From Kiritimatiellales bacterium (lineage in GTDB: Bacteria > Verrucomicrobiota > Kiritimatiellia > Kiritimatiellales > Tichowtungiaceae): a stretch of DNA of 8,341 bases. The stretch lies in assembly GCA_028692515.1 (NCBI GenBank), contig JAQUXG010000064.1, positions 1-8,341 on the forward strand, written 5' to 3'. Below, piece by piece: positions 1 through 6,409 of this stretch. The notes under the pieces were generated by a model, which saw only the letters and a list, made by a program, of their open reading frames with translations, was not told the origin of the DNA and searched no databases. The position numbers and the translations under genes were made by a program. How positions within the stretch are numbered: position 1 is the first letter of the stretch; each line of letters opens with the position of its first letter.

Positions 1-996
1 GAGTTCGCCGGGGTTGGTGAGCGCGGCCATGAGAGAGAGTTCGCCACAAAGGACGGCGGCGGCGCAGATGAGGGCAAGGCGGCGGGCGTTGGCGCCGGGT
101 TCGCGCTCTTCGCGACAGCCGAGTTTTTTCATGACTTCTTCAACAAACGGAAGTCCTTTGCCGTTGCCGACGGTACCGACGATCAGATTGGGAATGGTGA
201 CTGAAAACCAGAGGTCGCCGTTGCGCACTTCAGCCATCGTCACACCCTGGGAGCCTTCGATGATGTTTGCGGCGTCCTGCCCGGTGGCGAGGTAGAAGGC
301 GAGAAGCATGTTGGCGTAGTGGGCGTTGGCGGAGCGGAGTCCGCCTGCGAGCATGGTGCCGATGAGATTTTTACGAATGTTGAGCTGAACGATTTTTTCC
401 GGCGTGCTTTTCAAATACTTCTGAACGAATTTTCCGGGAATTGTCAGCTCGGCGACAACATATTTTCCGCGCCCGAGGATGCCGTTGACGCCGGTGGCCT
501 TTTTGTCGGAGCAGAAGTTTCCGGAAATGGATTCGTATTTGAGTTCCGGACAAAGTTCCAGGATATGATTCATGAGTGCTTCGCTGGCCTGAGTGACCAT
601 GTTATGGCCGGAGGCGTCGCCGGTAGTAAATTCGAAGCGGATGAAGAGCAGATTGCCTGCGATCTGCGAATGCATATCGATGAGTCTGGCAAAGCGACTG
701 GTGGTACCGACCACTTTTCCAAACATTGGAAAATTTGCCTTAATTTTTTCCAAACATTGGAAAGCAGCAATGGCATCGGGCGTTTCGAAAAGAACGGAAC
801 GGCTCATGCGTTCGTCAATGACAACGGCTTTGATGCCGCCGGATGCGGTGGCGACGCGCGCTCCGCGATTGACGGTGGCAAAGACCGGCGTTTCGTAGGT
901 GGCGAGCGGAAGCTCTGTTTCGACATCAATTTCGGGCCCGGTGATTTTGACCGGCCCGACCCACTGAAGCGGCACATTGGCAAAAGAGGTATTCAT
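1..996 (-). CDS. Hydroxymethylglutaryl-CoA reductase, partial (3' end outside window)
   Basis: HMG-CoA reductase reduces HMG-CoA to mevalonate with two NAD(P)H, the committing step of the mevalonate route to isoprenoids. Reading down from ATG at 996 gives 332 codons with no stop before the window edge. Visible motifs match the class I (human-like) catalytic domain. The catalytic Glu is in LATYETP (E35). GDASGHNM (126-133) corresponds to the human GDAMGMNM loop. SGNFCSDKKATG (158-169) carries the catalytic Lys165 with D164 and K166. ATGQDAAN (237-244) holds the catalytic Asp241. GTVGNGKGL (274-282) and GELSLMAAL (318-326) follow. The catalytic His near the C-terminus lies off the window. There is no membrane anchor, as expected for a bacterial enzyme. 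No clear Shine-Dalgarno precedes the ATG, and 173 bp separate it from cysK upstream. Often annotated mvaA or hmgA. The family assignment is strong; cofactor preference cannot be told. Confidence 0.93.
   Translation of the reverse strand, partial: MNTSFANVPLQWVGPVKITGPEIDVETELPLATYETPVFATVNRGARVATASGGIKAVVIDERMSRSVLFETPDAIAAFQCLEKIKANFPMFGKVVGTTSRFARLIDMHSQIAGNLLFIRFEFTTGDASGHNMVTQASEALMNHILELCPELKYESISGNFCSDKKATGVNGILGRGKYVVAELTIPGKFVQKYLKSTPEKIVQLNIRKNLIGTMLAGGLRSANAHYANMLLAFYLATGQDAANIIEGSQGVTMAEVRNGDLWFSVTIPNLIVGTVGNGKGLPFVEEVMKKLGCREEREPGANARRLALICAAAVLCGELSLMAALTNPGEL
715..733. repeat. Palindrome copy A (TTTTCCAA-ACA-TTGGAAAA) inside the HMG-CoA reductase gene
   Basis: Perfect 8-bp arms around a 3-bp centre. 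On the coding (minus) strand it is read as TTT CCA ATG TTT GGA AAA (FPMFGK). It belongs to a set of similar sites in this window. Confidence 0.8.
746..763. repeat. Palindrome copy B (TTTCCAA-ACA-TTGGAAA) inside the HMG-CoA reductase gene
   Basis: Perfect 7-bp arms around ACA. Its centre is 31 bp from that of copy A, about three helical turns. Here the same DNA is read in a different frame, TTC CAA TGT TTG GAA (FQCLE), so the conserved feature is the DNA and not the peptide. Confidence 0.8.
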
Positions 997-1026
997 ATTG
1001 AATTGATTTAACCCGTATAAATTTTG

Positions 1027-1134
1027 TTTTACAGAAGGGAACGAAGGATAACGAAGTTTGTTAAAACCTACCGAAACACAGGTTTCCTCCTACCCAATCC
1101 ATCCTTGGTTTTCCTTTGTTTCCTTCTGTTAAAA
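1027..1134. repeat. Long imperfect inverted repeat in the cysK / HMG-CoA reductase intergenic region
   Basis: Two 26-nt arms (1031-1056 and 1104-1129) are complementary at 22 positions, with two further G-T pairs if transcribed on the plus strand. TTTT (1027-1030) and AAAA (1131-1134) extend the stem past a one-base bulge. A smaller perfect hairpin, AAACCT (1064-1069) with AGGTTT (1080-1085), nests in the loop. Each arm has an internal rhythm of GAAGG / AACRAAGG units. No T-run follows on either strand, so it is not a standard intrinsic terminator. It fills most of the otherwise gene-free stretch 997-1169 and sits between the cysK stop and the next gene's start. Its role is unknown; a mobile or dispersed repeat is possible. 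Confidence 0.7.
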
Positions 1135-1169
1135 TCCCCGGCCGGTTAATGAATTTGTATCATCTCCGT

Positions 1170-2096
1170 TCAAGCCTCATCAAAGAGCCAGGTGGAAAGG
1201 TAGCGCTCGCCGCTGTCGCAGATGACGGTGACGATGAGTTTGCCTTCGTTTTCCGGACGCTTCGCGAGTTCAAGCGCAGCCCAGACGTTGCCGCCGGCTG
1301 AAATTCCGCAGAGAATGCCCTCTTCTTTTGCCAACCGGCGAGCGGTTTCTCCGGCATCCGTTGCGCTGATCAGAATCACTTCGTCGATCAGACGGGTGTC
1401 GAGGTTGGTGGGAATAAATCCCGCTCCGATTCCCTGGATTTTGTGCGGACCGGGTTTGCCGCCGGAAATGACCGGCGAATCCACCGGTTCAACCGCAACG
1501 ACCTTCACAGAGGGGTTTTCCTTCTTGAGCACACTGCCGACGCCGGTGAGCGTTCCGCCGGTCCCGACGCCTGCGACGAAGAAATCGACGGTGCCGTCCG
1601 TATCGTTCCAGATTTCGACTGCGGTGGTTTTGCGGTGGATTTCCGGGTTGGCGGCGTTGTCGAACTGCTGCGGCATATAGGCGTTGGGCAGCGAACCGAC
1701 CAGCGCTTCTGCTTCTCTAATAGCTCCCGGCATACCTTCGGCACCGGGAGTCAAAATCAGCTCCGCGCCAAGCACGGCGAGCAGGCGGCGGCGTTCAATG
1801 CTCATGGTTTCGGGCATGGTGAGAATGAGCTTGTAGCCTTTGGCGGCGGCGGCAAAGGCCAGTGCGATACCGGTGTTGCCGCTGGTGGGTTCAACAATGG
1901 TTGCGCCCGGCTTGAGTTCACCGCTTTTTTCGGCGGCTTCGATCATGGCAACGCCAATCCGGTCTTTAATGCTGCCGAGCGGATTGCGCGATTCCATTTT
2001 GACAGCAACCGTGGCTTTGAGACCGGCCGTCAGCTTGTTCAGCCGGATCAATGGCGTGTTCCCGATGGTTTGTGTCACGTCATCATAAATTTTCAT
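1170..2096 (-). CDS. cysK: Cysteine synthase (O-acetylserine sulfhydrylase)
   Basis: A PLP-dependent cytosolic enzyme that makes L-cysteine from O-acetyl-L-serine and sulfide, the last step of sulfur assimilation. The 308 residues match the usual length. Motifs in order: IGNTPLIRL (11-19); NPLGSIKDR (38-46) with the Schiff-base Lys44; [11 protein letters not shown] (70-80), the substrate-binding loop; [10 protein letters not shown] (176-185), the PLP phosphate cup; GISAGGN (264-270) with Ser266 at the pyridine nitrogen. The start is supported by AGAGGA about 8 bp upstream of the ATG. It lies 15 bp downstream of the Rrf2-type regulator on the same strand, so the two are almost certainly co-transcribed. 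A CysK or CysM-like variant cannot be fully separated by eye, but the motifs favour CysK. Confidence 0.96.
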   Translation of the reverse strand: MKIYDDVTQTIGNTPLIRLNKLTAGLKATVAVKMESRNPLGSIKDRIGVAMIEAAEKSGELKPGATIVEPTSGNTGIALAFAAAAKGYKLILTMPETMSIERRRLLAVLGAELILTPGAEGMPGAIREAEALVGSLPNAYMPQQFDNAANPEIHRKTTAVEIWNDTDGTVDFFVAGVGTGGTLTGVGSVLKKENPSVKVVAVEPVDSPVISGGKPGPHKIQGIGAGFIPTNLDTRLIDEVILISATDAGETARRLAKEEGILCGISAGGNVWAALELAKRPENEGKLIVTVICDSGERYLSTWLFDEA

Positions 2097-2111
2097 TTTG
2101 AGATCCTCTTT

Positions 2112-2555
2112 CTAAATGGTGTAGCTGGCCGCCTTGTTCTTCAGAAGATCCGCTTCTTGATCCAGCAGCTCTTTGAGAGTGATTTTTGAGAAGTAGGCTT
2201 CGAGTACTTTCGAGGCGCCTTCCCATACCGGCTTGGTGACACAGATGGTTTTGTCGCGGCCTTTACAGTCATTGCGGGCACAATCAACAATGGTCATATC
2301 GCCTTCAGAGGCGCGCAGGATGTCGTACACGGTGATTTTCGCCGGGTCTTTTGCCAAAATGAAGCCGCCTTTCACGCCGCGCAACCCCATCACAAGCCCG
2401 TCGTTTTTAAGCGGGACAATGATCTGCTCGATGTAATCGGCTGAAATACATTCTTCTCCAGCGATGACCTTCTTGGAAACCGGGCCGCTCTTTTGATAGC
2501 GGGCAATACCCAATAGAATACGAACCGCGTAACGACCTTTAGTTGACATTTTCAT
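2112..2555 (-). CDS. Rrf2 family transcriptional regulator (IscR/CymR-like), probable Fe-S sensor
   Basis: A small winged-helix repressor or sensor of the Rrf2 family, 147 residues. The N-terminus MKMSTKGRYAVRILLGIA is the typical Rrf2 opening. The helix-turn-helix and wing follow (about 25-68, with YIEQIIVPLKNDGLV and RGVKGGF). Three cysteines, C92, C97 and C105, sit where IscR has its [2Fe-2S] ligands (C92, C98, C104), here with C-x4-C-x7-C spacing; C36 is an additional cysteine. The dimerisation helix is about 110-135. GGAGG lies 5 bp before the ATG at 2555, which favours this start over Met3. It heads an operon with cysK, like cysteine-metabolism regulators of the CymR type, but CymR lacks the cysteine triad. 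I infer control of cysteine synthesis in response to Fe-S or sulfur status, with probable autoregulation through the inverted repeat in its promoter. Confidence 0.9.
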   Translation of the reverse strand: MKMSTKGRYAVRILLGIARYQKSGPVSKKVIAGEECISADYIEQIIVPLKNDGLVMGLRGVKGGFILAKDPAKITVYDILRASEGDMTIVDCARNDCKGRDKTICVTKPVWEGASKVLEAYFSKITLKELLDQEADLLKNKAASYTI

Positions 2556-2601
2556 TGGAGCCTCCAGGTTAAACCGACAAATTATTATCAGATTTATAGG
2601 T

Positions 2602-2629
2602 ATTATCTAACTAGCACCTTGTTAGTCAA
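2602..2629 (-). promoter_or_regulatory. Promoter of the regulator-cysK operon with an embedded operator-like inverted repeat
   Basis: On the minus strand TTGACT (2629-2624) and GATAAT (2607-2602) are separated by 16 bp, close to the sigma-70 consensus. CTAAC-N9-GTTAG (2607-2611 and 2621-2625) lies almost exactly between the two boxes, where a bound dimer would block RNA polymerase. I infer that it is the autoregulatory site of the Rrf2 protein. No equally convincing plus-strand promoter for glnS is visible in 2556-2726. Confidence 0.65.
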
Positions 2630-2726
2630 CTTTAAAAACCGGACAGAACTATCCGATATTCCGCACAGAAGGATTGCCATTGGGCCTGAAATCGGGCAAA
2701 AAAACGGCTCACTTTAAAGGAAAAAT

Positions 2727-4370
2727 ATGAGCAGTAATTTTATTCATGACATCATTGATGCGGATTTAGCCTCTGGCAAACACTCCGAAGTGGTCACCCG
2801 CTTCCCGCCCGAGCCGAACGGCTACCTGCACATCGGTCATGCCAAAGCCATCTGCCTCGACTTCGGCACCGCCCTCAAATACGGCGGTCGCTGCCATCTG
2901 CGCTATGACGACACCAACCCGACCGCTGAAGACACCGAATACGTCGGCGCGATCGAAGAAGACGTGCGCTGGCTCGGCTTCGACTGGGGAAAAAACCTTT
3001 TCTGGGCGTCCGATTACTTCGACCGCATGTACGAGTGCGCCGTCGAGTTGATCCAAATGGGCAAAGCCTACGTTTGCGACCTCAGCGTCGACGCCTTCAA
3101 AGAATATCGCGGCGTGCCGCACCTGCCCGGCAAAGAACCGGCCGGACGCAACCGCTCCATCGAAGAAAACCTCGAGCTCTTCGAAAAAATGAAAGCCGGT
3201 GAATTCGCCGACGGGGCCTATGTTCTGCGCGCGAAGATCGACATGAACTCGCCCAACCTGCACATGCGCGATCCGGCCATCTACCGCATCAAACACGCCA
3301 GCCATCATAACACCGGCGACAAATGGTGCATCTACCCGATGTACGACTTCGCCCACTGCCTCGAAGACTCCATCGAAGGCGTCACCCACTCGCTCTGCAC
3401 CCTTGAATTCGAAGTGCACCGCCCGCTCTACGACTGGATTCTCGAAACGCTCAGCCTCTATCAGCCGCATCAATACGAATTTGCCCGCCTCAACCTCACC
3501 TACACCATTATGAGCAAACGCAAACTGCTCGAACTGGTCAAAGAAAAGCTCGTCAGCAACTGGGACGATCCGCGTATGCCAACGATCTGCGGCATGCGCC
3601 GCCGCGGCTACACGCCCGAAGCCGTCCGCGCCTTCTGTACCGAAATCGGCATCACCAAAACCGAAAGCCTCACCGACGTCGCCCTGCTCGAACACCACGT
3701 CCGCACCGACCTCAACGAAATTGCGCCGCGCCGCATGGCCGTGCTCGACCCGCTCAAAGTCGTCATCACCACCTATCCCGAAGGCCAGAGCGAAGAATTC
3801 GAACTGCCCAACCACCCGCAAAAACCGGAAACAGGAACGCGCACCGTGCCATTTGCTCGCGAAATTTTTATCGAGCGCGATGACTTCATGGAAGAGCCGG
3901 TCAAAAAATTCTTCCGCCTCGCCCCCGGCACCGAAGTGCGCCTGCGCGGCGCGTATCTGGTCACCTGCACTGATGTCATCAAAGACGCAAACGGCAACAT
4001 CGTTGAACTGCACTGCACGCACGATCCGGACAGCCGCGGCGGCAATGCGCCCGACGGACGCAAAGTCAAAGGCACCATCCATTGGGTCTCCGCTCAGCAC
4101 GGAATTAAAGCGGAAGTGCGTCTCTACGACCGCCTCTTCACCAGCGAAAATCCAGCCGCTGAAGAAGGCGACTTCAAAGACTATCTGAACCCGGATTCGC
4201 TGAAAGTCATCACCGGCATCATCGAGCCCGGGCTGGCTTCGGCGAACCCCGGCGATAAATTCCAGTTTGAGCGCATCGGCTACTTCTGCGCCGACCCCGA
4301 CACCACGGAATCCAAGCCCGTCTTCAACCGCACCGTCGGCCTGCGCGAGGCCGCCTCCAAACAGGCATAA
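2727..4370 (+). CDS. glnS: Glutaminyl-tRNA synthetase
   Basis: Class I aminoacyl-tRNA synthetase that charges tRNA-Gln with glutamine directly in the cytosol. It has 547 residues; the E. coli enzyme has 554 and is collinear with it. [16 protein letters not shown] opens the protein as in other GlnS. The HIGH signature is at 35-38 ([11 protein letters not shown]) and the KMSKS-type signature is MSKRK at 262-266. The conserved stretches [13 protein letters not shown] (199-211) and THSLCTLEF (220-228) distinguish GlnS from bacterial GltX. The C-terminal anticodon-binding beta-barrels include [22 protein letters not shown] and [16 protein letters not shown] lies 5 bp before the ATG. The gene is divergent from the Rrf2 operon, stands alone and ends in a hairpin terminator. 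It implies direct glutaminylation, instead of or in addition to the GatCAB amidotransferase route. A long antisense reading frame within it is a codon-bias artefact. Confidence 0.98.
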   Translation: MSSNFIHDIIDADLASGKHSEVVTRFPPEPNGYLHIGHAKAICLDFGTALKYGGRCHLRYDDTNPTAEDTEYVGAIEEDVRWLGFDWGKNLFWASDYFDRMYECAVELIQMGKAYVCDLSVDAFKEYRGVPHLPGKEPAGRNRSIEENLELFEKMKAGEFADGAYVLRAKIDMNSPNLHMRDPAIYRIKHASHHNTGDKWCIYPMYDFAHCLEDSIEGVTHSLCTLEFEVHRPLYDWILETLSLYQPHQYEFARLNLTYTIMSKRKLLELVKEKLVSNWDDPRMPTICGMRRRGYTPEAVRAFCTEIGITKTESLTDVALLEHHVRTDLNEIAPRRMAVLDPLKVVITTYPEGQSEEFELPNHPQKPETGTRTVPFAREIFIERDDFMEEPVKKFFRLAPGTEVRLRGAYLVTCTDVIKDANGNIVELHCTHDPDSRGGNAPDGRKVKGTIHWVSAQHGIKAEVRLYDRLFTSENPAAEEGDFKDYLNPDSLKVITGIIEPGLASANPGDKFQFERIGYFCADPDTTESKPVFNRTVGLREAASKQA

Positions 4371-4405
4371 AAAAACGCCCCGGAACTCGGGGCGCTTTTA
4401 ATTTT
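4369..4405. terminator. Bidirectional intrinsic terminator between glnS and the doc remnant
   Basis: Stem CGCCCCG (4376-4382), loop GAACT, stem CGGGGCG (4388-4394). On the plus strand it is followed by CTTTTAATTTT and ends glnS. On the minus strand it is followed by seven T (4375-4369) and ends the toxin-antitoxin operon. The A-run overlaps the glnS stop codon. Confidence 0.92.
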
Positions 4406-4421
4406 ACCAATGGTTGGAAAA
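4402..4421. repeat. Palindrome copy D (TTTTaCCAA-TGG-TTGGAAAA), intergenic
   Basis: CCAA-TGG-TTGG core with flanking TTTT and AAAA and one extra base in the left arm. It lies between the terminator and the 3' end of the frameshifted doc gene. Confidence 0.6.
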
Positions 4422-4422
4422 T

Positions 4423-4802
4423 CTATCTGCAGGAAGCCTTGAACCAAGCGGCGTATTCCTCCGCGCTGATTTCACCAGCGGCCAGCGCCAGCGTATGCAC
4501 AACCGCTTCGTCTTCCGGGGCCTCTAACTCCTGTCCATTCGCTCCCAGAAAATATAAGCAGTCATGAACCCGGCACGCTTATTGCCATCAAGAAACGGAT
4601 GGTTTTTGACAATGCCAAACGCGTATTCCGCCGCCAGTTCAAACAGCGACGGCTTCCCGTAATGAAAGAGGTGTTGCGGGCGGTTGATTGCATAATCCAG
4701 TAACCCTTCATCACGCAACCCCGCAATCCCCCCGAAGCGGGCAAGCAGTTCCTCCTGCACAGCAAGGACGACTTCTGCTGAAACCCAAAGCGGCTCCTTC
4801 AT
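4423..4802 (-). pseudogene. doc: Doc-type (Fic family) toxin, disrupted by a one-base frameshift
   Basis: Doc toxins are Fic-fold kinases that phosphorylate EF-Tu and stop translation. The frame from ATG 4802 carries GLRDEGLLDYAINRPQ (28-43) and the Fic motif HPFLDGNKRAG (68-78), then hits a stop at 4524-4526 after only 92 residues, ending in an unrelated WERMDRS. Moving to the next frame after Phe85 (about 4548) restores a normal Doc C-terminus: LGANGQELEAPEDE, a helix, then SAEEYAAWFKA, with a stop at 4423-4425. Restoring one base (TTCTGG to TTCCTGG) gives 126 residues, the length of P1 Doc. The start overlaps the antitoxin stop as ATGA. The disruption is probably real inactivation, but a sequencing error or translational frameshifting is possible. 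Confidence 0.88.
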
Positions 4803-5029
4803 TCCGCCAGCTTCCTGAGGGCATTGCGATAACGCTGCATGCCCTTCTCAGCAACGTGCATCATTTGCTCAAAATCCTTCTGTTCCGGCGTAACCTGCAC
4901 CGCACCCTTCGGCGCTTCGGTGATGTAGAGCGTCGCACCCTCCTCCACCTTCATCGCCTGAAGAGCCTCTTTAGGCAGCACGATGCCGAGCGAATTACCG
5001 ATTTTCCGAACTTTTGTTTTGTAAGCCAT
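4799..5029 (-). CDS. AbrB/MazE-type antitoxin of a Doc toxin-antitoxin pair
   Basis: A 76-residue protein with the SpoVT/AbrB swapped-hairpin DNA-binding domain at the N-terminus: KTKVRKIGNSLGIVLPKE (about 4-21), then EEGATLYI. The C-terminal half (about 45-76, QKDFEQMMHVAEKG onward) is charged and helical. It would be the part that wraps and neutralises the toxin. I chose ATG 5029 because the AbrB domain normally starts two or three residues before this motif; a longer frame from 5083 adds 18 residues rich in Cys and Tyr without homology. No strong Shine-Dalgarno is seen. Its TGA overlaps the toxin ATG by four bases, which implies translational coupling. Such antitoxins repress their own operon with the toxin as co-repressor. 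With the toxin broken, it may persist as an orphan repressor. Confidence 0.88.
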   Translation of the reverse strand: MAYKTKVRKIGNSLGIVLPKEALQAMKVEEGATLYITEAPKGAVQVTPEQKDFEQMMHVAEKGMQRYRNALRKLAE

Positions 5030-5032
5030 GTA

Positions 5033-5046
5033 ATAACAATAGTTAT
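5033..5046. promoter_or_regulatory. Operator-like inverted repeat just upstream of the antitoxin start
   Basis: ATAAC-AATA-GTTAT, with perfect 5-bp arms, ends 4 bp before the antitoxin ATG. The minus-strand TATAAC (5047-5042) inside it could be a -10 box. The position suits autorepression by an AbrB-type antitoxin, but this is inferred from position only. Confidence 0.4.
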
Positions 5047-5092
5047 AACCGCCCGCTTTGCAAGCTTGATGTTGTCTGTCCATCCCGATGCT

Positions 5093-5112
5093 TCACACTT
5101 GCGCAAGTGTGA
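5093..5112. promoter_or_regulatory. Perfect 20-bp palindrome upstream of the toxin-antitoxin operon
   Basis: TCACACTTGCGCAAGTGTGA is its own reverse complement, with no central gap. It is 63 bp upstream of the antitoxin start and 67 bp before the dinB fragment. With no loop and no T-run it is not a terminator. A binding site for a dimeric regulator is the simplest reading; which gene it serves is unclear. Confidence 0.55.
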
Positions 5113-5138
5113 TAAAACATAAGCCTCGGCATCGCCGA

Positions 5139-5154
5139 TTCCAAGGATGGAAAA
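5139..5154. repeat. Possible decayed palindrome copy (TTCCAAGGATGGAAAA)
   Basis: It matches the TTCCAA-N3-TTGGAAAA family if one T is missing from the right arm. It lies 26 bp before the dinB fragment. Weak on its own. Confidence 0.3.
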
Positions 5155-5179
5155 AAGCCGGCCGACCCAAAAGCTTCGG

Positions 5180-5290
5180 TTCCGACGATTGAAACCCCAC
5201 AGAAAATGATTCTGCACATCGACATAAACGTGCTTTTTGCGGTGGTCGAAGTGCTTGATTATCCAGAAGGGGCTGTCGGCGCGCTACCCG
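5180..5290 (+). pseudogene. Decayed fragment of the 5' end of dinB
   Basis: From 5180 the DNA aligns without gaps for about 89 bases to 6410-6498, covering the first codons of the intact dinB in this window. By hand, 66 of 89 positions are identical. The translation QKMILHIDINVLFAVVEVLDYP parallels QKTILHIDMDAFFAAVEVHDHP of the polymerase. The ATG at 6415 corresponds to ACG here, and the second metal-site Asp of DMD has become Asn. Recognisable similarity fades after about 5270-5290. More than half of the differences fall in first or second codon positions, as expected for neutral decay. Nothing of the palm, finger or little-finger domains remains. It is in the same orientation as intact dinB, with the PEP-CTERM gene between them. 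Confidence 0.85.
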
Positions 5291-5314
5291 GCAACCTGCG
5301 GGCACACTGTAGTC

Positions 5315-5346
5315 AAAAAAAAAAACACCCCGACTCTTCGGAGTGT
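5315..5346 (-). terminator. Intrinsic terminator of the PEP-CTERM protein gene
   Basis: On the minus strand ACACTCCGA (5346-5338) pairs with TCGGGGTGT (5333-5325), nine pairs with one G-T, around a 4-nt loop. An uninterrupted run of about eleven T (5325-5315) follows. It starts 23 bp after the stop codon. Confidence 0.93.
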
Positions 5347-5369
5347 CAGCCAAAGTCAGGAATTTAAGA

Positions 5370-6197
5370 TCAGAGACGGCCGAAGGAGAAACGCCGGTAC
5401 CCAACGACAAGCAATCCGCCAAAGCCGACCATCAACGCACTCGCCGGCTCAGGAACGGCAATCGTTCCTGTGCTGGTCAGGCTGATGTTATCAATAACCA
5501 CGTGCGACGCAGTCGGAGTCGGGTTTTCCAGGCCAATATATGAATACAGCGTCGTGTTGAGTTCTGAATAAATCACATTAGCTGTTCCGGAAAGGATCGT
5601 AGATCCCAGCACACCTGCGGAGTCCGAATTATTCAGTTCCCAGTAAAACTCAAATTCTGAGGTATCGGCATTCAGCAACTTCACACCAAACAGCATTTGA
5701 TACCAGTTCCCGTTGATAAAACTTCCCGAAGGGGCGTCTGTATACCCAAGGTATCCCTGATCGCTATAAAGCTCGCTGTTGATGTCGATTCCGCCCCCAA
5801 GCGACCATGCACCAAAATAGGCCCAGGCACCGCTTGTCGGCATGGCATACTCATTGACATCTGCGTTTGGATCCGTAGCAAAGCCCAGCTTAATACTTGA
5901 TGTACCGACACCGTAATACTGGAAGTAGAGTGACTCATTGAGCGATTCATTCTCTGCCAACGGGGCATATGCTGCATTGGAAAACCACGCCTGATTGCCA
6001 TCTCCGCTCCTGAAATTCAGAGACCCGGAGTTATTCAACCCGCCGGTGGTCGATTGGGAAACGGCAGTTCCAGTATATGGAGTATGAAATGCGTTGGTTA
6101 ATTCGCCCGGCGTGTTGAGATCATACAACACATCACCAGCCTGAACAAAAGCACACACACCTGCCATCAACGCCGTAATAATCCATCTGCTTTTCAT
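5370..6197 (-). CDS. PEP-CTERM sorting domain-containing exported protein of unknown function
   Basis: A secreted or cell-surface protein of 275 residues. The N-terminus MKSRWIITALMAGVCAFVQAG is a signal peptide with probable cleavage after AQA-like residues near 20. The body is rich in Ser, Gly, Asn, Thr and aromatic residues, as in beta-sandwich (LamG or lectin-like) surface proteins, but I see no diagnostic motif. The C-terminal 28 residues hold VPEPASALMVGFGG, a hydrophobic segment and GYRRFSFGRL. This is the tripartite PEP-CTERM signal (PEP motif, membrane helix, basic end) that exosortase/EpsH systems cleave during export, often linked to exopolysaccharide or extracellular matrix. ATG 6197 is preferred because GGAAG lies 5 bp upstream; in-frame starts at 6215 and 6221 (TTG) only lengthen the leader. 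It is monocistronic and divergent from dinB. The exosortase is not in the window. Confidence 0.88.
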   Translation of the reverse strand: MKSRWIITALMAGVCAFVQAGDVLYDLNTPGELTNAFHTPYTGTAVSQSTTGGLNNSGSLNFRSGDGNQAWFSNAAYAPLAENESLNESLYFQYYGVGTSSIKLGFATDPNADVNEYAMPTSGAWAYFGAWSLGGGIDINSELYSDQGYLGYTDAPSGSFINGNWYQMLFGVKLLNADTSEFEFYWELNNSDSAGVLGSTILSGTANVIYSELNTTLYSYIGLENPTPTASHVVIDNISLTSTGTIAVPEPASALMVGFGGLLVVGYRRFSFGRL

Positions 6198-6227
6198 TGT
6201 TTCTTCCGTTTTCATCCGCAAAAATTC

Positions 6228-6240
6228 GGCAAATTTTGCC
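6228..6240. promoter_or_regulatory. Small palindrome upstream of the PEP-CTERM gene
   Basis: GGCAAA-T-TTTGCC, perfect 6-bp arms, 30 bp upstream of the chosen start. It could be an operator in the divergent region 6198-6414, where no clear promoter boxes could be assigned. Confidence 0.35.
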
Positions 6241-6330
6241 CTAATTAATCAAAAAAACAAGGCGAATAAAGACACATTGTCATAATTTCATTTAGTCTCT
6301 GCCGCCTTGTACCACTCATAACGAAGATCA

Positions 6331-6346
6331 TCCGGTGAAGACCGGA
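6331..6346. other. Hairpin TCCGGT-GAAG-ACCGGA in the dinB upstream region
   Basis: A perfect 6-bp stem with a GAAG tetraloop, 68 bp upstream of the dinB ATG. It is followed by A and not T, so it is not a plus-strand terminator. It may form a leader structure in the dinB mRNA; function unknown. Confidence 0.4.
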
Positions 6347-6409
6347 AAAAAGGCGCGGCTTAAAGTGCGAAGCTTGATTTCCAACCGGTGAAAAACGTGG
6401 CAGAATTTC

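Noticed and set aside
319..1011. Plus-strand open frame of 230 codons over the left end
   Set aside because: It lies antisense to the HMG-CoA reductase gene, whose minus-strand frame carries all catalytic motifs. The plus-strand peptide resembles no family.
1138..1145. CCGGCCGG palindrome after cysK as a terminator
   Set aside because: Only 8 bp, no loop and no adjacent T-run in the direction of cysK.
1443..2189. Plus-strand open frame of 248 codons opposite cysK and the Rrf2 gene
   Set aside because: It runs across the boundary of two well-supported minus-strand genes and has no motif; an antisense artefact.
2766..4100. Long minus-strand open frame (444 codons) antisense to glnS
   Set aside because: It is the mirror of a GC-biased real gene. 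The peptide is rich in Ala, Val, Phe, Gly and Asp without recognisable motifs, while glnS on the other strand is unmistakable.
5030..5083. Longer antitoxin with an 18-residue N-terminal extension
   Set aside because: The extension (Cys- and Tyr-rich) is not part of the AbrB fold, and the operator-like repeat at 5033-5046 would lie inside it.
5180..5485. A CRISPR array or diversity-generating retroelement template, considered because of the near-repeat of the dinB start
   Set aside because: There are only two copies 1.2 kb apart, no reverse transcriptase and no spacer structure. The differences are transitions of all four kinds and not adenine-specific.
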